A DNA stretch of 64,000 nt, from positions 1,612,001 through 1,676,000 of the forward strand of contig NZ_LT635475.1 in assembly GCF_900120165.1 (NCBI RefSeq). The letters run 5' to 3'. The first letter of the stretch is position 1. Every line of letters starts with the position of its first letter. Under the pieces are notes generated by a model. The model was not told the DNA's origin. It did no database searches and saw nothing but the letters and a program-made list of their open reading frames with translations. The position numbers and the translations under genes were made by a program. This document shows positions 8,536 through 15,952 of this stretch, one piece after another. The DNA comes from Ezakiella massiliensis (lineage in GTDB: Bacteria > Bacillota > Clostridia > Tissierellales > Peptoniphilaceae).

Positions 8536-9036
8536 GTGAATCAAGAAAATAAGATAAATCAATCTTGCTGAGGTTCAATACAAAAAACCACTGGTACAGT
8601 GGAAGAAAAAGCAAATTGCCCCAAATGTCACAAAATAGGAGAAAAGGTTAAGAATATAACTGTAAAGCATATGGTATCAGAAAACCTTATGGGAAAGGTT
8701 GTAGATGAAGAAACTTACTATTTATGTATGAATGAAGATTGTGATGTCGTGTATTATAACTTAAACAATGAAAGAGTTTTTTATAAGGAAGATGTAAAAG
8801 TTCCTATATGGTTTAAAAAGGATGCAAATCCCAAATATATATGCTATTGCAACCAAGTTACAGAGCAACAAATTATAAACGCTGTTTTAGATGATGGTGC
8901 AAAGAATATTAAAGATATTATTAGACTTACAGGGGCAATGAAAAATGGAAAGTGCGAAATTAACAATCCTTTGGGAAAATGCTGTAGTCCTTTTATTCAA
9001 GAAACCATCAATAAGGCATTAAAAAGCAAACAATAG
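8536..9036 (+). CDS. CopZ-like [2Fe-2S] protein, predicted selenoprotein (Cys11-Sec12)
   Basis: GTG 8536 has AAAGGAGG seven bases upstream. The frame reads MNQENKINQSC, then TGA (8569-8571), then GSIQKTTGTVEEKANCPKC and continues to TAG 9034-9036. Read as selenocysteine, the product is 166 residues. Features are Cys11-Sec12, a CPKC zinc-type motif, a conserved KNITVKHMV/YYLCMNEDCDVVYY core, and a C-terminal BFD-like domain (ICYCNQVT...GKCEINNPLGKCC) expected to hold a [2Fe-2S] cluster. Archaeal CopZ with this layout is a copper chaperone/reductase. A hairpin with a GG-starting loop follows the TGA at SECIS spacing. The alternative, reinitiation at GTG 8599, has no ribosome site and falls inside the hairpin. 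Confidence 0.75.
8569..8602 (+). promoter_or_regulatory. UGA codon and bacterial SECIS-like hairpin
   Basis: After TGA (8569-8571) come 16 unpaired bases, then CCACT (8588-8592), loop GGTAC (8593-8597) and AGTGG (8598-8602). The stem is perfect. The loop opens with GG, and the first G lies 21 bases after the UGA, inside the 16-37 range reported for bacterial SECIS elements recognised by SelB. Confidence 0.7.
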
Positions 9037-9177
9037 TTTGCGACACATAATTTATAAAGTACGTCACAACAGTAATAAAATTAAAAATAATAAAAAACTA
9101 TAGAATTAAAATTTTAACTGTTCAGATGTAAAAGTCTGGGTCGCTTTTTTATTTTTCCCGGAAAGGAGGTCACCTAT

Positions 9178-9213
9178 ATGGTAAATGATGGAGTTAGGTT
9201 AAATGAAAAATAA
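9178..9213 (+). CDS. Possible 11-residue leader peptide overlapping the lipoprotein start
   Basis: ATG 9178 follows a near-perfect AAAGGAGGTCACC and encodes MVNDGVRLNEK before TAA 9211-9213. The lipoprotein ATG (9203) lies inside it in another frame with no good ribosome site of its own. Translation of the lipoprotein is therefore probably coupled to the leader. It may also be the surviving start of a lost gene. Confidence 0.4.
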   Translation: MVNDGVRLNEK

Positions 9214-9721
9214 AAACAGGAAAAATTTAATAATAGTGACTTTAATGATAGGGTTGATATTTATAACTTCTTGTTCTAAAGAAAAAAATGTTAAAAGTGA
9301 AGAGTTTCATTTGTTTAAAGAAGAGATGTCATCAAATAAAAAAATAGGTGTGATTCAAATAAAATTTTTAAGACCATCCTTATATATTAATTTTGTTACA
9401 TCTGAAAATTTTAAAATTAATGATGTAAAAAAAGTAATAGATAAATTAAAACCATTCATAAATACCAATCACATGGATGAAATTGCAAGTAAATATTGGG
9501 AAAAAGATTCAAAAGTATCTACTGTATATATATCTTTTTATAATGGGAAAATAGATAAGAATGACACAAGAAAGAATCTCGTGTATAGTATATATACAAA
9601 GTATTATAAAACTCATGTTGTTGATGACAATCCTTTAAATATAGATGCTTATAGCACATGGTTTATAGAAGTTGATGGGAATGAATATCAACTTGAGGAT
9701 TACTTAGACGGAGATTATTAA
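9203..9721 (+). CDS. Putative lipoprotein, unknown function
   Basis: A 172-residue protein with a signal peptide and lipobox ending at Cys24 (LIFITSC), so it should be anchored on the outer face of the membrane. The mature part is lysine-rich and hydrophilic, with repeated IKFLRPSLYINFV- and STVYISFYNGK-like beta-strand patterns but no known domain that I recognise. Codon use is very A+T-rich. It lies in accessory DNA between the CopZ-like gene and an acetyltransferase, downstream of a short overlapping leader frame that holds the strong ribosome site. Confidence 0.6.
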   Translation: MKNKNRKNLIIVTLMIGLIFITSCSKEKNVKSEEFHLFKEEMSSNKKIGVIQIKFLRPSLYINFVTSENFKINDVKKVIDKLKPFINTNHMDEIASKYWEKDSKVSTVYISFYNGKIDKNDTRKNLVYSIYTKYYKTHVVDDNPLNIDAYSTWFIEVDGNEYQLEDYLDGDY

Positions 9722-9723
9722 AA

Positions 9724-9867
9724 TTGGTATATTTTTATCTAAGAGTAGTAAGACATTTCTTGTCTGATAAATTTGATATTACAAAGCATAAGAATTACAA
9801 GTTATTTGAATATTATGATGAGAGAAATGTTTTTGATATTGAAAAGTATGTTACACGAAAAGGGTAA
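9724..9867 (+). pseudogene. Short orphan fragment, unidentified
   Basis: A 47-codon frame from TTG 9724, three bases after the lipoprotein stop. It reads VVRHFLSDKFDITKHKNY, then KLFEYYDERNVFDIEKYV, then TRKG. The composition is protein-like, but there is no ribosome site and no recognised domain. It is probably the tail of a deleted gene. Confidence 0.3.
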
Positions 9868-9990
9868 AGCTATGATAAATAGTAATACAGTGATAACAAG
9901 ATTGTAATATTTACTGTAAGAGTCTACACATGCGAGGGACTATATAATATAATAGAATTAGATAAGTTAGAATTTGAGGGGGATGTTGAA

Positions 9991-10461
9991 ATGATATTCA
10001 TTCAGGAGATACCTGTTTCAAAAATCAACGAGTATTGGGACATTCAGTTTCAGTATTTGGTAAATGACGGGTTTTTAACGACGGAGGAAGAAAAGAAATA
10101 CTTCCAGAGCGCGGAGTATCGAGATGTATTGCAAAGTCATATGTTGCGCACTCCGGACACTCAACACATGGTATATTTTGTGCGTGACGGAGTTAAAATA
10201 GGCGCTTCTCAGTACTGCACTTACAAAAGCGAGGACGGAAAATGTTTCATCCTTGATTTTTGGGTGTTCCCAGAGTATAGAGGGAACGGGACAGGACACA
10301 AATGTTTTCAAACGCTTATGGAATATACAAAAAACGACGGCGCAATTTATTACGCCCTTAACTACGCAAAAGAGGATTCGCATAGATTTTGGGAATCACT
10401 TGGTTTCTCTGACAATGGAATAGATGAATACGGCTTGCCATTGATGATAAAAAGAGATTAA
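9991..10461 (+). CDS. GNAT-family N-acetyltransferase
   Basis: A 156-residue acetyltransferase that transfers acetyl from acetyl-CoA to an unidentified amine. Motif A is visible as ILDFWVFPEYRGNGTGHKCF (acetyl-CoA pyrophosphate loop R-G-N-G-T-G), followed by the C-terminal ALNYAKEDSHRFWESLGF strand typical of the fold. GAGGGGG precedes ATG 9991. Codons are noticeably richer in G and C than those of the preceding lipoprotein (for example GACGGAGTT, GCGGAGTAT), suggesting a separate origin. A terminator follows; no operon partners. Confidence 0.85.
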   Translation: MIFIQEIPVSKINEYWDIQFQYLVNDGFLTTEEEKKYFQSAEYRDVLQSHMLRTPDTQHMVYFVRDGVKIGASQYCTYKSEDGKCFILDFWVFPEYRGNGTGHKCFQTLMEYTKNDGAIYYALNYAKEDSHRFWESLGFSDNGIDEYGLPLMIKRD

Positions 10462-10505
10462 CAAATCTCAGTTTGTCGAGCCAAATAATTAAATGGAAAC
10501 GCAAG

Positions 10506-10540
10506 AGATGATAGATAATTAAACTCTATCGTCTTTTTTT
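10506..10540 (+). terminator. Terminator after the acetyltransferase
   Basis: AGATGATAG (10506-10514) pairs with CTATCGTCT (10526-10534, one G-T pair), then seven T residues. Confidence 0.8.
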
Positions 10541-10565
10541 GTAATGAAATGTACAAGTAGAAAAC

Positions 10566-10639
10566 TTATACAGGATAAGCTTTTTATGGTATAATAAAAT
10601 CAATGTTAGTGGATTAAAATATTTAAGCCAGACCACTAA
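10566..10639 (+). promoter_or_regulatory. Promoter and leader hairpin of the ABC exporter pair
   Basis: TATAAT at 10590-10595 with a weak -35 (TTATAC, 10566-10571) 18 bases upstream. Just after the likely start site, TTAGTGG (10606-10612) pairs with CCACTAA (10633-10639) around a 20-base loop. The pairing is close enough to the start site to act as an operator or 5' stabilising hairpin. Confidence 0.45.
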
Positions 10640-10655
10640 TCGATAGGAGCGAATT

Positions 10656-12215
10656 ATGATTAGAGAAAAATATAAAAAGAATTTTTCTAAAATTTTATTA
10701 TTATTTATAACAGGGATAATAGTGGGGAGTCTAAGCATTTTCCCCATGGTCTTTATTCAAAAGGTAATCGACTACTTAACCATAGGCAATCAAAGTGAAT
10801 TTATAAAATACATAATCCTGTATTCACTGGTCTATATTTTGGTCAATATGTTCAAGATTGCCCTTGTTAATTTTGGTTCAAAATTTGAGCTGAATCTTAA
10901 TAGAGAAATAAGAGACGAGATTGTTGAAAATATCCTGAGCACAAAGATTGGTCTCTTGGAAAAAGCTGGCCACTCAAATGTTTTTAATGTTATAATTGAC
11001 GATTTAAAAGCCCTTGATGACAAGCTCATCCCCTTGGTTTTTGATTTGGGCTTTTCAATATCAAGCTTTGTCATCGGGTCAATCATAATAATAAAATACG
11101 ACTACATTATGCTCTTTGCAATGATTGCCATTTCTGCTATCTCAACCCTTGTTATTCAAAAGATTTTAAACAAATCAGAAATGGCGTCTGAGAGGAGCCA
11201 AATTCAAAGGCTAAATGTTATAAATAAGTTTTTTGACATAATTATAGGTGCTAGGGACATTAAATTATTTAACAAAGAAGAAGTTTTTACCAGTGACTTC
11301 CACCAAGAAAATCACGAGCTAAATGTCTTGGATAAAAAAATCGTAAATATAAAAAATATTTCTCAAGCCCTGGTCAGTTTGCTCTTTAATTTAATTATGG
11401 CAACTTTGATTTTGATTGGCGGCCTCCGTGTTAGTCAGGGTAGTCTGTCGGTTGGTGCATTGATCGCAATTATCTTGTATGCATCGATGATTACCGATCC
11501 AATTTTTAATATAATAGAAAATCAAAAAGAAATATCTGCCTTCAAAAATTCGGTTAAGAGGATTGATGAAACCTTCAAGAGAATAGAAAAAGAAGATGTA
11601 AATTTAATCGAAGATTTTAAGACCATTGAATTTAAAGATGTCTCTTTAAATTATGGAGATAATCAGATTTTAAAAGATTTTAACTTGGTCATAAATAAGG
11701 GCGACAAATTAAAAATAAATGGAAGAACTGGGTCAGGTAAATCTACTCTGGCAAAATTAATTACCAATATGTACAAGCCGACCTCTGGTAAGATATATGT
11801 TGACGGCAAGGAAAATCAGACTATATCACTGTCAGCAGTTTTTCAAGAAAATAAATTGTTTAATATGTCTATCATTGACAACATAACTTTTAAATCCAAG
11901 GTGGACGAGGGCAAGCTAAATCAAATAATTAAAATTTGCAGGCTAGAAGAAGTCCTTGAAAAATATTCCGAAAACAAGATTGGCTTTGATTCCAGTACCT
12001 TATCGGGTGGTGAACGAACAAGAGTATTGCTAGCAAGAGCTCTTTACAAGGATTGCCAGCTCTATATTTTCGATGAAATAAGCACAGGCCTGGATGAAAG
12101 CCTCTTCTACGAGATCTTTGATGACCTCATGAATTACCTAGAAGCAAAGACAGTTATCAGCATCGACCATAAAAATATTAGCGAAAATTACTTCACAAAA
12201 AGTGTTTTTATGTAG
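10656..12215 (+). CDS. ABC exporter half-transporter (subunit 1)
   Basis: A 519-residue fused permease-ATPase. Six membrane helices occupy about 1-300. The ATPase follows with Walker A NGRTGSGKSTLAKL, Q-loop VFQENKLF, signature LSGGERTRVLLARAL, Walker B LYIFDEISTGLD and H-loop SIDH. All catalytic residues are present. Together with the next gene, 33 bases downstream, it should form a heterodimeric exporter of the type used for peptides, lipids or drugs; the cargo is unknown. GATAGGAGC precedes ATG 10656. Confidence 0.85.
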   Translation: MIREKYKKNFSKILLLFITGIIVGSLSIFPMVFIQKVIDYLTIGNQSEFIKYIILYSLVYILVNMFKIALVNFGSKFELNLNREIRDEIVENILSTKIGLLEKAGHSNVFNVIIDDLKALDDKLIPLVFDLGFSISSFVIGSIIIIKYDYIMLFAMIAISAISTLVIQKILNKSEMASERSQIQRLNVINKFFDIIIGARDIKLFNKEEVFTSDFHQENHELNVLDKKIVNIKNISQALVSLLFNLIMATLILIGGLRVSQGSLSVGALIAIILYASMITDPIFNIIENQKEISAFKNSVKRIDETFKRIEKEDVNLIEDFKTIEFKDVSLNYGDNQILKDFNLVINKGDKLKINGRTGSGKSTLAKLITNMYKPTSGKIYVDGKENQTISLSAVFQENKLFNMSIIDNITFKSKVDEGKLNQIIKICRLEEVLEKYSENKIGFDSSTLSGGERTRVLLARALYKDCQLYIFDEISTGLDESLFYEIFDDLMNYLEAKTVISIDHKNISENYFTKSVFM

Positions 12216-12248
12216 GTTAAGGAGAATTTTGATATAACAAGGGAGATT

Positions 12249-13823
12249 ATGGATAGTATTAGAAAGTATCTTTATAAAAACAAGACAAAAACACTAATTG
12301 TCTTTTTGCTGCAAATTTTGATGTGGGGTATGCAGGTCATAGTCCAGTTTTTTGCGATAAAAACATTTGATGGTGCTATCAAACTAGACCTGCATCTCTT
12401 TTTGAAGTGGATTACAATTTCCTTTGCAGGATGGCTTGGATATTTTTTAATTTGCATGCTTGAGTCTTATTGTCGTGCAAGGGCGATAAAGGCAATGAAC
12501 ACTGACCTTAGAGATGATTTTTACCAGGCTATATATCTGGGAGATTCAAGAAATTTCGAAGGAGAAAAAAGAGCTGAATACATTTCCTATATAACAAAAA
12601 ACATTGACGAGATTTCAGATTTAGCTTGGCAAAGTATATTTAACTTAGTAGGTAGAGCCGCACAGATAATTTGGAGCCTGGCGGCACTTTTGTATTTGGA
12701 CTTTTATTTGTTCTTATTCGCTATTTTTTCAAGCCTTTTAATGTGGTTTATGCCAAAAATTTTTGAAAAACGTATAGAAAAAATTGGAGAAGAAAATCTC
12801 CAGGCTCAAGCTGAGGCCATGAAGAAATTCAAAGACCTTATTTATGGTGTACACATTTTAAAAATTCTATCGGCAGAGAAATGGTATTTTAAAAAAGGCA
12901 AGGAAGCAAGTGCTATAAGCGAGGAAGCCAGGTGCAGGAAATCTTATATGACGGAGATTTTGGAGTGTGCCATGGGGATTGTGAGCATTTCCATGCAGTT
13001 TTTGGCGGAAGTCTTGGTCGTTATCTTGGCCCTTTATGGCAGAATTGGAGTTGCAGTCCTTGCAGGCGCGGCAAACCTTATAGGCGGAGTGACAAATGGC
13101 CTATCAAATCTAGCCAACGCAAAGATGCTCATCATGCAGTCCAAACCCTATTTTAATATTTTTGAATCAAGTGAGACTGAAAAAACTTGTAGAGAAACAT
13201 TTAATGAAAGCCTGGCACTTAAAAATATTTCCTACTCTTACGATGATAGAGAAATTTTAAAAAATTTAAATATGGACTTTAAAAAGAATGGTAAGTATGC
13301 GATTGTCGGCAAGTCGGGACGCGGAAAATCGACTATTTTAAAGATTATTATGGGGATAATCAAAGACTATGAAGGAGATGTCCTTTATGATGGAATAATT
13401 CGTCAAAGAGCACTTGACACAAATATGTCCTATATCTCCCAGGATGTATATCTTTTTAATGCGACTATAAAAGAAAACATTTGTCTGGGCAAAGATTTTT
13501 CAGCCAAGGCAATTAATGATGCCATTATCAAAAGCTCTTTGTATAATGATATTAAGAACTTTACTGACGGCATAGACACCCTTGTTGGAGAAAATGGCGC
13601 AAATATTTCAGGTGGAGAAAAACAAAGAATTGCCCTTGCAAGAAGCCTGATAAATGGCAAGGAAATACTTTTAATTGACGAGGGCACAAGTTCTCTTGAC
13701 AGGGAAAACCGAAGGCTGATAGAAGAAAATTTACTCAAAGATAAAAATCTAACCATTATTATGGTCAGCCACAATCTAGATGAGACAAGCAAAAAGCTAT
13801 TCGACAAAATTTATGAAATATAA
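12249..13823 (+). CDS. ABC exporter half-transporter (subunit 2)
   Basis: A 524-residue fused permease-ATPase with six N-terminal helices. The ATPase shows Walker A VGKSGRGKSTILKI, Q-loop YISQDVYLF, signature ISGGEKQRIALARSL, Walker B ILLIDEGTSSLD and H-loop VSHN. Both half-transporters keep the catalytic Glu after Walker B, so neither ATP site is obviously degenerate. GGGAG lies just before ATG 12249. It forms a two-gene operon with subunit 1 and is closed by a strong terminator. No precursor peptide, maturase or regulator adjoins it. Confidence 0.85.
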   Translation: MDSIRKYLYKNKTKTLIVFLLQILMWGMQVIVQFFAIKTFDGAIKLDLHLFLKWITISFAGWLGYFLICMLESYCRARAIKAMNTDLRDDFYQAIYLGDSRNFEGEKRAEYISYITKNIDEISDLAWQSIFNLVGRAAQIIWSLAALLYLDFYLFLFAIFSSLLMWFMPKIFEKRIEKIGEENLQAQAEAMKKFKDLIYGVHILKILSAEKWYFKKGKEASAISEEARCRKSYMTEILECAMGIVSISMQFLAEVLVVILALYGRIGVAVLAGAANLIGGVTNGLSNLANAKMLIMQSKPYFNIFESSETEKTCRETFNESLALKNISYSYDDREILKNLNMDFKKNGKYAIVGKSGRGKSTILKIIMGIIKDYEGDVLYDGIIRQRALDTNMSYISQDVYLFNATIKENICLGKDFSAKAINDAIIKSSLYNDIKNFTDGIDTLVGENGANISGGEKQRIALARSLINGKEILLIDEGTSSLDRENRRLIEENLLKDKNLTIIMVSHNLDETSKKLFDKIYEI

Positions 13824-13841
13824 GCTCCTTGTCTTTATTTG

Positions 13842-13876
13842 CAGTTATTAAGTATTTCTTAATAACTGTTTTTTTT
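13842..13876 (+). terminator. Terminator of the ABC exporter operon
   Basis: CAGTTATTAAG (13842-13852) pairs perfectly with CTTAATAACTG (13858-13868), five-base loop, then eight T residues. Confidence 0.9.
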
Positions 13877-13942
13877 AGGCTCTTTTGACTTAACAGAAAT
13901 TTTGTTTTTTGATTTAAAGAATAAATATTTAATGAAAGTTTT

Positions 13943-14008
13943 TTGAACTATTAGGAATTTCCTAAGACTTGCTTTCTCTTGAACTATTAAGGAATCCTTA
14001 AGAGTTGA
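13943..14008 (+). promoter_or_regulatory. Tandem dyad operators upstream of the nitroreductase
   Basis: Two copies of a TTGAACTATTA-prefixed site. Dyad A is TTAGGAA-T-TTCCTAA (13951-13965). Dyad B is TTAAGGA-A-TCCTTAA (13987-14001). Each has perfect 7-bp arms with a 1-base centre, and the centres are 36 bp apart. Position 80-130 bases before the gene suggests binding sites for an unlinked regulator. Confidence 0.55.
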
Positions 14009-14079
14009 TTACTTATTTTACATTTTCAAAATATATTTTCATCCCTTTGGGGTATAAGGATGGCAGGAGGGAAGTGTAT

Positions 14080-14703
14080 ATGAAAAATAATAATTTTGAA
14101 GACGTAGTATTTAACAGGCACTCGGTAAAGGAATTTAAAGACACCAAGATTGATAGAGAAGAGATGATGGAAATTTTAAGAGAGGCAACCCTGGCCCCAT
14201 CATCTGTAAACTTACAACCATGGAGATTTGTAATAGTTGAATCAGACGAAGGTAAGGACAAACTCCGCCCACTGATCAAATTTAATGTAAGGCAAAACGA
14301 CACATCAGCTGCCATGATTTTGATCTTTGGGGATATGAAATGCTATGAAAAGGCGGATGAAATTTATAGCATGGCTGTTGAAAAAGGCTACATGCCAGAA
14401 GAAATTAAAAAGCAAGCCCTGGACTTTTTTGTCCCAGCCTACAAGTCATTTTCAAAACAAAAAATGAATGACGTAGTAAAGATCGATGCTAGCCTAATGG
14501 CCATGCAACTCATGCTGGTCGCCCGTGCCCACGGCTACGATACAAACGTCATAGGAGGCTTTGAAGAAGACAAACTCGCTGCGGCCTTTGACCTGGACCC
14601 AGAAAGATACGTCCCAGTCATGATCCTCGCCATAGGCGAATCCGACTACGACTACCACGAATCAGTCAGACTCGACGTCGCAGATATTACAAAATTTGCA
14701 TAA
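14080..14703 (+). CDS. Nitroreductase-family flavoprotein
   Basis: A 207-residue FMN-dependent oxidoreductase. The N-terminal RHSVKEF and APSSVNLQPWRFVIV are the characteristic FMN-phosphate-binding segments, and the later NVIGGF...VPVMILAIGE stretch is also typical. Such enzymes reduce nitroaromatics or quinones with NAD(P)H; the natural substrate cannot be read from sequence. The start is ATG 14080 behind AGGAGGG. Upstream in-frame codons to 14005 overlap the dyad operator region and were excluded. Flanking terminators make it a single-gene unit. Confidence 0.88.
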   Translation: MKNNNFEDVVFNRHSVKEFKDTKIDREEMMEILREATLAPSSVNLQPWRFVIVESDEGKDKLRPLIKFNVRQNDTSAAMILIFGDMKCYEKADEIYSMAVEKGYMPEEIKKQALDFFVPAYKSFSKQKMNDVVKIDASLMAMQLMLVARAHGYDTNVIGGFEEDKLAAAFDLDPERYVPVMILAIGESDYDYHESVRLDVADITKFA

Positions 14704-14716
14704 AAATATAAAAAGA

Positions 14717-14748
14717 AAACTGGATTTGAATAAGTCCAGTTTTTTCTT
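14717..14748 (+). terminator. Terminator of the nitroreductase gene
   Basis: AAACTGGA (14717-14724) pairs with TCCAGTTT (14735-14742), then T-rich. Same stem family as the terminators at 2041, 15369 and 20910. Confidence 0.85.
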
Positions 14749-14835
14749 GTTAAAGATAGTAGGGTAAATAAAAAGGGTATAAAAATTATAGGGATAGGTA
14801 AATTTAAAAAATGAAAATAGGACATGGGGGCACAT

Positions 14836-15354
14836 ATGAGGGTCTATGAAAGCAAGGAAGAATTAAAAAGTGAGATAAAGAAGACTTTTGAAAAATATAT
14901 TACCGAGTTTGATAATATTCCAGAAAAATTAAAAGATAAAAGGGTGGAAGAAGTTGATAGGACACCAGCTGAGAATCTTGCATACCAAGTTGGTTGGACC
15001 ACTTTGCTTTTGAAATGGGAAGAAGATGAAAAAAATGGCCTAGCTGTCAAAACTCCATCAGAGAAATTTAAATGGAATCAGTTAGGAGAACTATATAATT
15101 GGTTTACAGATGCTTATGCACATAAATCTCTAGCCGAATTAAAAAATATACTAACAAAAAATGTGGAAAATATTTACCTAATGATAGATAATCTTACGTA
15201 TGAAGAATTGTTCCAGCCTCATAAGAGAAAATGGGCAGATGAAGCGACAAAAAAAGCAGTTTGGGAAGTATATAAGTTTATTCACGTAAATACAGTAGCT
15301 CCATTTGGAACATTCAGAACAAAAATAAGGAAATGGAAAAAATTATGCCTATAA
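14836..15354 (+). CDS. ClbS/DfsB-family four-helix-bundle protein
   Basis: A 172-residue protein resembling the DinB-like DfsB/ClbS family (formerly DUF1706). It has a helix-rich start, the DRTPAENLAYQVGWTTLLLKWE stretch (interrupted here only for reporting: DRTPAENLAYQV and GWTTLLLKWE), KWNQLGELYNWF and a C-terminal VNTVAPFGTFRTKIRKWKK. ClbS itself is a cyclopropane hydrolase that protects colibactin producers; most relatives have no known substrate. I chose ATG 14836, six bases after GGGGG; an in-frame ATG at 14824 would add four residues. Single-gene unit with its own terminator. Confidence 0.75.
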   Translation: MRVYESKEELKSEIKKTFEKYITEFDNIPEKLKDKRVEEVDRTPAENLAYQVGWTTLLLKWEEDEKNGLAVKTPSEKFKWNQLGELYNWFTDAYAHKSLAELKNILTKNVENIYLMIDNLTYEELFQPHKRKWADEATKKAVWEVYKFIHVNTVAPFGTFRTKIRKWKKLCL

Positions 15355-15368
15355 GTCTGATTAAACTT

Positions 15369-15397
15369 AACTGGATCCGTGTGGTCCAGTTTTTTCT
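15369..15397 (+). terminator. Terminator of the DfsB-like gene
   Basis: AACTGGA (15369-15375) and TCCAGTT (15385-15391) with loop TCCGTGTGG, followed by a T run. Its loop and stem are nearly the same as in the terminator at 20910. Confidence 0.85.
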
Positions 15398-15417
15398 TGA
15401 GAAAATTTAAGAATAAA

Positions 15418-15455
15418 AGAAAAAATCTCTCCTGGAATTTTTCCAAGAGAGATTT
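15418..15455 (-). terminator. Terminator of the desulfidase/ECF operon
   Basis: AAATCTCTCCTGGA (15423-15436) pairs with TCCAAGAGAGATTT with one mismatch. On the minus strand the stem is followed by a T run, ending the minus-strand operon. Confidence 0.8.
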
Positions 15456-15460
15456 AACAA

Positions 15461-15952
15461 TTATTTGTTTAGAAACTCTTTCAGTTCATTGATTTCTTCT
15501 GTATTATCTTTGCCTTCAACATAAGATGTCGATACATCAGTAGTTGGTATATCTAAATCCAGATCTCTTATTTTTTTTAGCAGTTCTTCCATAAAAACGC
15601 CTTCGCCACATCTAATGGAGCAGGTGGGGCTATGGTTGATTCCAATTAAACCTACAATTTCATAATCATTTTTTAAATAGTTATTAATTATTGCAATCGT
15701 TTGATCGGCAAGTTTTTGGCAAAGTCTGCGATAATCTTCTGTGTCGTATTGGTCTCTGGTCATTGATGGTCTTTCCATTCCTAGATGGATCATTTCAGGA
15801 CATGGAAGTTGGTGGATACCAATATTATTATCCATAATTGTTTCTACAATCCCCCTGTAGGCTCCCTTAGCACGGGCTAAGTTATCTACAACTGAGTTTT
15901 GATTTAAGATACAATGAGAGACTAGGACAACTCTTTTTGACCTAACGTCCAT
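15461..15952 (-). CDS. TudS-related putative desulfidase (CD3072-type)
   Basis: A 163-residue DUF523-like protein. Three conserved cysteines sit in SHCILNQNSV, LPCPEMIHLG and SPTCSIRCGEG. In thiouracil desulfidase TudS three such cysteines hold a catalytic [4Fe-4S] cluster that removes sulfur from thiolated pyrimidines. Its start overlaps the end of the upstream ECF transporter gene by 11 bases, so the two are translationally coupled. This pairing (CD3072/CD3073 in Clostridioides nomenclature) suggests uptake of a sulfur-containing small molecule followed by desulfuration; the substrate is not known. Confidence 0.82.
   Translation of the reverse strand: MDVRSKRVVLVSHCILNQNSVVDNLARAKGAYRGIVETIMDNNIGIHQLPCPEMIHLGMERPSMTRDQYDTEDYRRLCQKLADQTIAIINNYLKNDYEIVGLIGINHSPTCSIRCGEGVFMEELLKKIRDLDLDIPTTDVSTSYVEGKDNTEEINELKEFLNK

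Noticed and set aside
8599..9036. CopZ-like gene starting at GTG 8599
   Set aside because: It has no ribosome site, and the codon lies in the hairpin. A strong ribosome site and in-frame GTG at 8536 explain the gene better, with TGA read as selenocysteine.
10656..13823. Bacteriocin biosynthesis cluster around the ABC exporter pair
   Set aside because: No precursor peptide, modification enzyme, protease domain or immunity gene is adjacent, so only a generic exporter can be supported.
13842..13876. CRISPR-like or IS-end palindrome after the ABC exporter
   Set aside because: A single perfect hairpin with a T run directly after a stop codon is an ordinary terminator.
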